The position numbers and the translations under genes were made by a program. A DNA stretch of 49,535 bases from Flammeovirgaceae bacterium. GTDB lineage: Bacteria; Bacteroidota; Bacteroidia; Cytophagales; Flammeovirgaceae. The notes below the pieces were generated by a model. That model was not told the origin of the DNA, searched no databases, and saw only the letters and a list, made by a program, of their open reading frames with translations. Location of the stretch: NCBI GenBank assembly GCA_019634305.1, contig JAHQVQ010000022.1, forward strand, positions 1-49,535, read 5' to 3'. Shown piece after piece: positions 43,624 through 49,535 of this stretch (position 1 is its first letter; every line of letters starts with the position of its first letter).

Positions 43624-44514
43624 TTAATCAACCATTACCACTAAATATTTTGAAGAATTCCAGAACTTTTCAGGGTCAAGAATCACTAACTTAGCAACTT
43701 CTTTTTCAGATCCCTCTATTTTATAGCTTCCCTCTGGATGTGAAGTAATTAATTCAGCTTTTTTTCCTACTAAAGGAATATCCAGTGTTTCTGTAATATC
43801 AATTTTATTAAATTGGTCTTCATCAATATTTTTACTGAGGTTCAAAGATTTACCAATTCCAATGAATCCACCTTCTTTAGCAACAATTTCCTTTTCAACT
43901 AGCTCTTTACTATTCCCCAATGCATAGAAAGCAGTATGTAATTTCTCAGTTTGTTCACTGATAATTTCTTTTTTTTCAGAAATAATACCGTCCTTTTCAA
44001 TACTTTCTTCGGATAAAGAAGTAATGCTTGAATTCAATTCTTCAATGGCATAGTTCATTTTTTCCAAGTCAGCTTTTAAGACTGAAATCTCGCCATCTTT
44101 CGTTTCAATTTGAGCCATGAAATCCTCTTTAAGTTTTTCCATCGCTTTCTTCAACTTAGAATTGGTATAATAGGACCCTTTCAGTTGCTTGTCTAACTCT
44201 TCAATCTTTGCCCGGTTCTGAGCCATTAAATCATTAATAATTTGAAGGTCTTCATTGATTAGGTCCTTTACTTTACCTGATTTATTTTCAGAGCTAAGTT
44301 CTATACTTGTTTCTTTTTCTCTGATTTCAACCAGGTTTTGACTGATCTCATTGAATGATTCCATAAAATTGGTAATGGTGGAATCTTGTTCAAAATTAGA
44401 ATTGGTTAATTTATTATTAATTTCCTTTAAGGAAGCGACCTCCTGTTCTAATTCCTTATTTTTGCAAGAAAACAATCCGAATAATATTAGAGAAATAAGT
44501 ATTGTTTTTTTCAT
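43624..44514 (-). CDS. Coiled-coil lipoprotein, unknown function
   Basis: A 296-residue protein. MKKTILISLILFGLFSC is a lipoprotein signal peptide with lipobox LFSC (Cys17). Residues about 20-200 are strongly heptad-like, with many Glu, Lys, Leu and Ile (KLKKAMEKLKEDFMAQIE and similar), so a long parallel coiled coil is expected in the periplasm. The C-terminal about 90 residues form a small beta-rich domain (VGKKAELITSHPEGSYKIEG ... SSKYLVVMVD). Similar lipoproteins are frequent in Bacteroidota and lack a known role; a spacer or scaffold between membrane and wall is possible. It is transcribed alone. Confidence 0.85.
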   Translation of the reverse strand: MKKTILISLILFGLFSCKNKELEQEVASLKEINNKLTNSNFEQDSTITNFMESFNEISQNLVEIREKETSIELSSENKSGKVKDLINEDLQIINDLMAQNRAKIEELDKQLKGSYYTNSKLKKAMEKLKEDFMAQIETKDGEISVLKADLEKMNYAIEELNSSITSLSEESIEKDGIISEKKEIISEQTEKLHTAFYALGNSKELVEKEIVAKEGGFIGIGKSLNLSKNIDEDQFNKIDITETLDIPLVGKKAELITSHPEGSYKIEGSEKEVAKLVILDPEKFWNSSKYLVVMVD

Positions 44515-44993
44515 TTTTTAGGTATTGAGTTGTATTACTAACCTTGTTAATTAGTTCCTCAGTTATACACCTTCATAAAAAATACATGCCATAGGTGTCA
44601 AAAAATCACAACACATTGATTATCAAATATTAAAACACAATACTTTCAAAATAAAATGATAATAAACCTTAATCAGATTGACGAAAGGATACCCAAGTTG
44701 TAGAAACTTTCCACAACCTACTAATAGAAATAATCATTAAAATTCACTTCGTTTCATTTCAAAAAAGGACAATTAATAAAATAGAAAGTTAGGTTTTATA
44801 AAATTGTATGAGCAGTGAGAAATCTATCTGGAATTATGTAGCTAATCTCAAATAAGATAAAAAACCTATTTACCATTCAATTCGGTTAATAGGTTTCTAA
44901 ATTTTTAAATGTCTTTACTATATGAAATTGGTTAAGTAAAATAAAAAAATACTAATTTCATTTTTTAGATTAAAGCTAACAATTGGATTTCAA
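44515..44993. other. Intergenic region between lipoprotein and parB-like genes
   Basis: AT-rich, no ORF. Contains the terminator of the partition operon (44859-44896) and presumably the lipoprotein gene's promoter. Confidence 0.5.
44859..44896 (-). terminator. Terminator of the partition operon
   Basis: AAACCTATT and AATAGGTTT pair (9 bp), and after one mismatch ACC and GGT extend the stem; the minus strand then has six T. It lies about 100 bases after the stop of the ParG-like gene. Confidence 0.7.
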
Positions 44994-45278
44994 TTATTTT
45001 TTATCAGCTTGAGATAGAAAGGATTCAAGAATCAGACTAATGAATTTACCTGGTTGATTTATGCCTTGCTTTTTTGCTACAGCCTTAATTTTTTCATACA
45101 AATCCACCCGAATTTTTACAGATGAATATTCAATGGCCTTTTTCTTTGGTCGGATTGAGTCAACATCAAGGTTTTTAAAACTGAGCATTTGCTCTTTTTT
45201 GACCACCTGTGCTAAATCGGTCGTTTCACCATCTAAAAGGGTCCCAAAAATCAATTCAGACTTACTTTTTTTTTCCAT
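44994..45278 (-). CDS. Small ribbon-helix-helix-like partner of ParA (ParG-like)
   Basis: The ATG at 45278 (MEKKSKSELIFGT) is preferred to more upstream in-frame starts, because it lies four bases after the parA stop, giving a 94-residue protein. The C-terminal part SSVKIRVDLYEKIKAVAKKQ followed by FISLILESFLS has the beta-strand/helix/helix spacing of ribbon-helix-helix DNA-binding proteins, and the N-terminal 40 residues are a charged flexible tail. Size, fold and order after a short ParA match the type Ib partition pair ParF-ParG, in which the small protein binds the centromere and stimulates the ATPase. Assignment is by context and pattern, not by detailed identity. Confidence 0.75.
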   Translation of the reverse strand: MEKKSKSELIFGTLLDGETTDLAQVVKKEQMLSFKNLDVDSIRPKKKAIEYSSVKIRVDLYEKIKAVAKKQGINQPGKFISLILESFLSQADKK

Positions 45279-45282
45279 AATT

Positions 45283-45957
45283 TTAAACTTTACATTTTTT
45301 GCGGAATTCTTCGAAGTAGGTGTTAAATTCATCCTCCCTGAGTTTTGGATCAGTAATATCATGGATGGTGGAAATACCTCTTTTGTATCTTACCAGGTTG
45401 GAAAGCGATGAATCGAAAACCTGAAGTCCACCAATTCCTGCTAATTCTACTAACCTTTGATGTTCCACTGTGTTATCTTTTTTATTAATTACTCCAAAAA
45501 CCTCAAGTGAAAAACCTTGTTTTTCTTTTACTTCTTTTACAACTGGAATGGTTCTCAAAAATCGGATAGTTGCCTTAATATCAAGGGCACTTGCCACCAA
45601 TGGAACTACAACTATATCAGAAATCAAAATACTGAAATAAACCTCCTTACCTTCCACTTTTCCAGGAGCATCCAGAAATATTAAATCAAACTTTTTTTCG
45701 GCAATAGCCAATGTTTTCTGAAAATTAACTTCAGGTTTTGGTTGATTCCAATTATAGGCAATTACATCGTAAGAATCATTTCCAGATTCCTGATTTTCAG
45801 CTTTATAAATATCCTTTACTGATTTCTGAGGATCACAATCGATTACCAATACTTTTTTACCTGTTCGGTTGTGAAATGCTGCTGCAGTAAGCATTAGCAT
45901 TGTGCTTTTCCCCGAACCACCTTTTTGCGTTGCGAATGATATAATCTTTGCACTCAT
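45283..45957 (-). CDS. parA: ParA/ParF-type partition ATPase
   Basis: A 224-residue deviant-Walker ATPase of the short ParA (ParF, MinD-like) class. QKGGSGKSTMLML (about residues 10-22) is the deviant Walker A with the signature Lys, VLVIDCDPQKS (about 36-46) is the switch I region, and FLDAPGK (about 94-100) is Walker B. There is no N-terminal DNA-binding domain, as in type Ib systems. The gene starts an operon with a ParG-like gene. ParA dimers on the nucleoid move plasmids, chromosomal centromeres or protein cargo. On a chromosome, next to small unknown genes and insertion sequences, it suggests an integrated plasmid- or element-derived segment, or an orphan cargo-positioning system. Confidence 0.93.
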   Translation of the reverse strand: MSAKIISFATQKGGSGKSTMLMLTAAAFHNRTGKKVLVIDCDPQKSVKDIYKAENQESGNDSYDVIAYNWNQPKPEVNFQKTLAIAEKKFDLIFLDAPGKVEGKEVYFSILISDIVVVPLVASALDIKATIRFLRTIPVVKEVKEKQGFSLEVFGVINKKDNTVEHQRLVELAGIGGLQVFDSSLSNLVRYKRGISTIHDITDPKLREDEFNTYFEEFRKKCKV

Positions 45958-45989
45958 ACAATTTTATTTCTTTAAGGCTAAAATAGTTA

Positions 45990-46031
45990 TTATACTTCTA
46001 TTATCCAATAATAAGTATAACTTCTACTTAC
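45990..46031. promoter_or_regulatory. Candidate partition operator/centromere upstream of parA
   Basis: TTATACTT (45990-45997) and AAGTATAA (46013-46020) are perfect inverted repeats with a 15-base spacer; ACTTCTA occurs twice in direct orientation next to them (from 45994 and 46020). ParG-type proteins bind short AT-rich direct repeats upstream of parF, so this is the expected place for the operator and perhaps the centromere. Confidence 0.5.
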
Positions 46032-46340
46032 TAAATATATTTCTTCATTATATTTTTTTGAGTTTCAATTGAGCTTAATACATTCTGAAAACTTTGAAGG
46101 CTTTTTTTCAACCTCCTAATTTGCTAGGCTATTAATCAAGAATAAATTGGTTCCATTCAGGGAAAATAGAAATCTAAATTTATTAATAGAAATGGAAAAA
46201 AATAAGAATAACTACCTATCAAAGTATTATTATTTCTCTAAGGAATTGTAACATTTTTAGAATTACTCGGAAAATTTTAAGTTTCTTTTTTAAAATCATA
46301 ACCAAATCACTAATTAATTTAACATTTTACATGTTTTCAT

Positions 46341-46348
46341 TAGATTTG
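46341..46348 (+). promoter_or_regulatory. Consensus Bacteroidota -7 element
   Basis: TAGATTTG matches TAnnTTTG exactly and lies 55 bases before the ATG of the 88-residue protein gene. The -33 region has no clear TTG, so activation by another factor is possible. Confidence 0.55.
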
Positions 46349-46403
46349 TATAAACAATTACAATTTCGATTAAACTAGTTATTCAATTTAAATTTTTTCA
46401 AGC

Positions 46404-46670
46404 ATGAATGATGTTGCAACTAATGGAAAATTAGAAAAAGTTTGTAGAGAAGCCCAAGCTAAACTACAAAAACTAGACGCAGAAAAAAACAATGATATTT
46501 CCTCAAAACTGGAGTGGTGTCTTGGAAGTTATAATAATGACAAAAATCCAGAAGGTTTAATTGAGGTAGGAGGTCAGGCCTTGACTCTTTTGAAATCGTA
46601 CAAAAAGAAAAATTCAAGACAAGTTTCTAAAAAACTGATTGAGGACTTAGAAAAAGTGACAACTGTTTAA
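46404..46670 (+). CDS. Small conserved-looking protein, unknown
   Basis: An 88-residue soluble, mostly helical and Lys-rich protein (KLEKVCREAQAKLQKLDAEK ... SKLEWCLGSYNND ... VSKKLIEDLEKVTTV). It has no signal peptide or membrane segment and no catalytic motif. A consensus -7 element upstream and a strong shared terminator downstream support a real gene. It is divergent from the partition operon. I do not recognise the family. Confidence 0.7.
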   Translation: MNDVATNGKLEKVCREAQAKLQKLDAEKNNDISSKLEWCLGSYNNDKNPEGLIEVGGQALTLLKSYKKKNSRQVSKKLIEDLEKVTTV

Positions 46671-46820
46671 GTATCTGGTCAGCTTCAAAACCTGACTTAT
46701 TCACGTAAATTTTATGCAAATTAGAGAATTCTGAATTTTCAAAAATCTGAATCGAATGATTCATAGCCTCATTTCACTTGAATTCAAGTAACTCCCTCCT
46801 AATTTTTTTCAGGTGACCAA

Positions 46821-46859
46821 AATAAAAACCCCCAGGATGACCATTCTGGGGGTTTTATT
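46821..46859. terminator. Strong bidirectional terminator
   Basis: ACCCCCAGGAT and ATTCTGGGGGT pair (with one G-T wobble) around GACC, flanked by A and T runs, so it works on both strands. It lies between two convergent small genes. Confidence 0.92.
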
Positions 46860-46903
46860 ATATCTTTTATTTCAATTATTATATCCTCTAATTTTTTGGC
46901 AGG

Positions 46904-47161
46904 TTATCTCACATTATAAACATCTGAAATATCAATCATATCTAAATAAACTTTTAAACATTTTGTGGTAGTAAATGGTAATACATTACTAATATCATCA
47001 GTATTACGATTGAACCACACTTCTGCATAGAATTTTCCTATAGAATACAAAGAAACCTTTGTTTTCGCATAAGTTCTGCTACACAATAAAACTCCATTTT
47101 CTGAAAGGTATTTTAGCTTGTTTTCAGTTGAAAGATTGCTAAATTTTTGAAAGGTTAGCAT
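46904..47161 (-). CDS. Small unknown protein
   Basis: An 85-residue protein beginning MLTFQKFSNLSTENKL and containing VSLYSIGKFYAEVWFNRNTD. The alternating hydrophobic pattern after residue 30 suggests a small beta-rich fold; there is no signal peptide. A convergent strong terminator supports transcription. Short proteins with a similar opening occur in Bacteroidota, but no function is known to me. Confidence 0.65.
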   Translation of the reverse strand: MLTFQKFSNLSTENKLKYLSENGVLLCSRTYAKTKVSLYSIGKFYAEVWFNRNTDDISNVLPFTTTKCLKVYLDMIDISDVYNVR

Positions 47162-47627
47162 AATTAATTGTCTTTATTTTTTTATTAGTGATACTTAAAT
47201 CGAATGTAAGTTATGATCAAGAAAGCTAAATATAGTAATTTTCTTGTTAACATGTTTTAAACTATACTACTTTATAGATTTTATTAAGATTCGAGCTTTT
47301 TTAATGTAAGATTTCAACAAAAAAAGAACAAAAACCTTAAGTCATTATTTAAACGAATTCAGAAACAATGGGTTTGGAATTGGAATAGTTTTCTTCAATT
47401 TAAAAAGATTAATTAACAATTAAAAACTTGGTAAATAATAAAAAAAATAACATATTTATAAACTCTATAACTTCATTATCTCATCACCATTTGAATTGTT
47501 TAAAGTTTAATCATAGGGAGGTAATGTTAAACTAACAGGTTCATTTAAGTACCTTTTTCACTATGACTAAACTATAAATAGTTGATTTTCAGTATTATAT
47601 ATTTAAAATCAACTTATGTAGATAAAT
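47162..47627. other. Intergenic region before the small membrane protein gene
   Basis: AT-rich with no ORF. It ends in the inverted repeat at 47580-47614. Nothing else stands out. Confidence 0.5.
47580..47614. repeat. 10-bp inverted repeat upstream of the small membrane protein
   Basis: AGTTGATTTT (47580-47589) and AAAATCAACT (47605-47614) are perfect inverted repeats with a 15-base AT-rich spacer, 13 bases before the start codon. It is placed like an operator or an RNA hairpin that could hide the ribosome-binding region. Confidence 0.5.
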
Positions 47628-47822
47628 ATGAAAATGATGATTAATATTGTACTATTTTGTTTACTTCTATTATTTTTGCTGCCTTTATATCACCTCTTTT
47701 CTATTACATTTTCCTTAATTCTAAAAAAGATTACTAGTGGAGTAAGCTTAAGACCTACAAACATAGAAGAAAGGAAATTAAAAGAAAAAAGTTTGAATCC
47801 CAGAATGGAAATCATACAGTAA
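47628..47822 (+). CDS. Small single-pass membrane protein, unknown
   Basis: A 64-residue protein with one hydrophobic stretch (about residues 5-34, IVLFCLLLLFLLPLYHLF) and a basic tail (KEKSLNPRMEIIQ). Three in-frame ATG codons near the 5' end leave the start open by up to four residues. A clear terminator follows 34 bases after the stop, supporting expression. It lies just upstream of IS elements. Confidence 0.55.
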   Translation: MKMMINIVLFCLLLLFLLPLYHLFSITFSLILKKITSGVSLRPTNIEERKLKEKSLNPRMEIIQ

Positions 47823-47856
47823 AGCGCTGTAAGTTATAAGTCATAAGAATCCTTAC

Positions 47857-47887
47857 AATTCCCTTTAAATCTAAAGGGAATTTTTTT
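47857..47887 (+). terminator. Terminator after the small membrane protein gene
   Basis: AATTCCCTTTA and TAAAGGGAATT form a perfect 11-bp stem with a four-base loop, followed by T7. Confidence 0.9.
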
Positions 47888-48041
47888 AGCCTACTTTTCC
47901 TACTAAGTAATAAACCTGTATTTTATCCTTTTTTTGACTAAATCTATTTATTGATTTTGAAAATGCTATTTATTTTTTCACTACTGGACAAAAAAGGTAA
48001 AAAGTGCTATGAATAAATTTGAGTTGGAAAAAACAAGAAGA

Positions 48042-48104
48042 AATGACTCAAGCACTATTGTATAAAATTAAGGAAGTTCTACCAGAGTACATGGCTTGTT
48101 CATA
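48042..48104 (+). pseudogene. Truncated ORF at the left edge of the ISAs1 element
   Basis: After a purine-rich stretch (AAGAAGAA) an ATG opens MTQALLYKIKEVLPEYMACS and stops inside the insertion element's left inverted repeat. Residues up to about position 17 belong to the flanking sequence, so this may be the beginning of a gene cut by the insertion, possibly itself a transposase. The identity is unknown. Confidence 0.35.
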
Positions 48105-48162
48105 AAAAAAAGGAACTTCCCCAAAAAGAGATAATTTTGTAGTGCTAACAAACAATTTTATC

Positions 48163-49331
48163 ATGGAAGCTCCTAAAAAAACGAAATTAGAGAATATTAC
48201 AGCTACCTCCAAGAAGAATTACAAGATGATCGAGACAACCGAGGCAAACACCATGAATTAGCATTTGTAGTTCTAAGTTTTTTAGTAGCGATCTTGCGTG
48301 GGACAGGCAAATTAAGTCTATCCAAAATCCATAGAATGATGGTAAGAGAACATGATATTTTAGCCCTGGATGTCAACAGTAAGAGTAAAAAATGTATCAG
48401 TAGAACTCAATTAATGCGTATATTGGACGATTTTGATTTAATGCGTATATTGGACGATTTTGATTCAAGACATTTCAATGAATTAAATACTGTTTATTTT
48501 GCAGGCAACCTTGAGTATGATGGTCTTTATTGGCAAGCCATTGATGGTAAAGAGTTACGTGGTAATATCGATAAAGTCAAAGGAGAGAAGCGAGCGGAAA
48601 ATGTTGTTTTTGCGACTCATCACTCAGATCGGCAAAGTAGCATCATTGGGACTTATTCAGGCAAAAAGGCTTCAGAGAAACGAGTGGTAGCAGAATATTT
48701 TGAAAACCAGCAAGACTTATCCAGTCAAGCTTATAGTTTAGATGCATTGCATAACAGTGTTAGCTTGTTGAAAGAAATTGCAGGCAAACAAGGTGTTTAT
48801 CTCACTCAAATCAAAGGCAATCAAAAAAATCTGTTGGAAGGCTTAAAAGATCTACATGATGGTTTTGCACCAACCAGCTGCTTTCATACCCAAGAAAAGG
48901 CGCACCGCAGAATTGAAAGCCGTAAGGCTTGGGTATACCCTTTACAAGTGGAAGACTTGGCTAAGCGTTGGTTAAAAACTAAAATCAGTAGTTTTCTAGT
49001 GATAGAAAGAGCGTTTTCACATGTGAAATCGGGTAAGATTTCTCATGAACGATCTTATTACATCAGTAATTTGGAAGTATCTAAACAGAATGACGAAGTG
49101 CTATTTAATGCTGTCAGAAATCACTGGCTTGTAGAAAGTAACAATAATATTAGGGATAGTAATTTTGGAGAAGATCAGATCAAAAGTTTTAAAAATGGTC
49201 TGCAAAAAAGTTGTGCCGCATTTTTGACGCTGGTTTTAAATGGGTTATCCAAAATGAATAAGGACAACAACTTGGTTGCCCTGAGGGAAGATTTGACTTA
49301 TGACAGAAATATGATGTTCCTGTTTTTCTGA
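48163..49331 (+). pseudogene. ISAs1-family transposase, frameshift near N-terminus
   Basis: ATG at 48163 gives MEAPKK and then runs out of frame at an A7 tract (48175-48181); shifting by one base gives EIREYYSYLQEELQDDRDNR, GKHHELAFVVLSFLVAILRG and on to the end. The longer frame has the ISAs1 DDE features: QAIDGKELRG, YSLDALHNSVSLL and NHWLVESNNNIRDSNFGEDQ. A 27-bp tandem duplication (48411-48464) repeats LMRILDDFD in frame. The A7 tract is also a plausible site for transcriptional slippage, which could restore full-length product, so inactivity is not certain. Confidence 0.8.
48411..48464 (+). repeat. 27-bp perfect tandem duplication inside the transposase gene
   Basis: Two adjacent copies of a 27-bp unit (48411-48437 and 48438-48464) encode LMRILDDFD twice in the segment before the first catalytic Asp. 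Other ISAs1 transposases have only one copy here, so this is a recent in-frame duplication by slippage. Confidence 0.9.
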
Positions 49332-49395
49332 AAAATTAATTTTATGAACTAGTGTAGAGATTGTTTAAAAGACGAATTAATGGTAGTTTTGTATT

Positions 49396-49535
49396 ATGGC
49401 AAGAACAGGACGAAAGTTAGCATTAAATGAAGCTGATTATAATACTTTGGTTGCTATATCCAGGGCACATAGTGCAGATTATCGAAGAGTTATACGTGCA
49501 AAAATCATTTTGATGTTACATGGTGGGCATACCTA
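49396..49535 (+). CDS. IS630-family transposase, N-terminal part (runs off the window)
   Basis: The frame from ATG reads MARTGRKLALNEADYNTL and YRRVIRAKIILMLHGGHT, open to the last base. This is the N-terminal helix-turn-helix region of IS630-type transposases, with the usual GR-x-L start and the Y-R-x-x-x-R-A-x-I-I-L motif. The catalytic DDE part lies outside. About 43 bases separate it from the right end of the ISAs1 element, which may therefore be inserted close to or inside an older IS630 copy. Confidence 0.85.
   Translation, partial: MARTGRKLALNEADYNTLVAISRAHSADYRRVIRAKIILMLHGGHT

Larger units (their letters stand above)
45958..46403. other. Divergent intergenic region of parA and a small gene
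   Basis: Holds the inverted-repeat site next to parA (45990-46031) and a -7 element for the plus-strand gene (46341-46348). The middle is AT-rich and featureless. Confidence 0.5.
48094..49352 (+). mobile_element. ISAs1-family insertion sequence
   Basis: The ends carry a 13-bp imperfect inverted repeat: CTTGTTCATAAAA (48094-48106) and TTTTATGAACTAG (49340-49352, one mismatch). Between them is a single transposase gene. I see no direct target duplication beside these ends, so either the true ends differ slightly or the flanks have changed. An IS630-family transposase gene begins 43 bases after the right end. Confidence 0.75.

Noticed and set aside
48086-49361. Target site duplication of the ISAs1 element
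   Set aside because: The eight to ten bases outside the two inverted repeats do not match each other.

Overview
The window reads as chromosomal DNA of a low-GC member of the Bacteroidota, most likely a gliding or marine Cytophagales-type bacterium. The evidence is a type IX secretion (T9SS) gliding-type C-terminal sorting domain, a PorP/SprF protein followed by OmpA-type proteins with TPR and PD40 repeats, a MacB/FtsX permease of the Bacteroidota singleton type, a TPR-CHAT protein, -7 elements of the TAnnTTTG type, and weak or absent Shine-Dalgarno sequences. No tRNA, rRNA or CRISPR array was found.

Layout. 1-6.4 kb: the 3' end of an aldehyde dehydrogenase gene, an unknown membrane protein, then on the minus strand an MacB/FtsX permease, an alpha/beta hydrolase and the RNA ligase gene rtcB. 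Between the hydrolase and rtcB lies what looks like a ribosome-controlled attenuator: a 24-codon leader ORF, a 13-nt antiterminator segment inside its 3' end, and two tandem terminator hairpins. 6.4-7.9 kb is a gene-poor gap. 7.9-19.9 kb is a T9SS type-B cluster: a 1500-residue FG-GAP/ASPIC/cadherin-like surface protein, its PorP/SprF partner, and two large OmpA-family paralogues. 20-26.9 kb: a sodium:solute symporter, a 41-residue acidic peptide gene convergent with a TPR-CHAT protease-like gene, a PPP-type phosphoesterase and yaaA. 27.2-30.5 kb: fabH and a fused branched-chain 2-oxoacid dehydrogenase E1, which together could prime branched fatty acids. 30.8-32.4 kb: an organic-peroxide cluster (ohrR, a frameshifted ohr, a nitroreductase). 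32.5-32.8 kb: a scar made of two unrelated transposase fragments. 33.2-35.5 kb: galT and galK.

35.7-44.5 kb: remnants of a glycoside-hydrolase-like gene and of an outer-membrane porin, interspersed with a response regulator-adenylate cyclase, a lipoprotein hydrolase, TerC, PhoH, a sigma-54 response regulator and a coiled-coil lipoprotein. 44.9-49.5 kb looks accessory: a ParF/ParG-like partition pair with an inverted-repeat upstream region, three small unknown genes, an ISAs1-family element with a frameshift and a 27-bp internal duplication, and the start of an IS630-family transposase running off the window.

The strongest candidate for something undescribed is the rtcB leader. Its layout predicts that slowed translation of a short peptide switches on an RNA repair ligase, which would tie repair to a translation defect. 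This rests on base-pairing read by eye and needs comparative and experimental tests. Several decayed genes (ohr, the glycoside hydrolase remnant, the porin remnant, hybrid IS debris) show that parts of the region are degrading.
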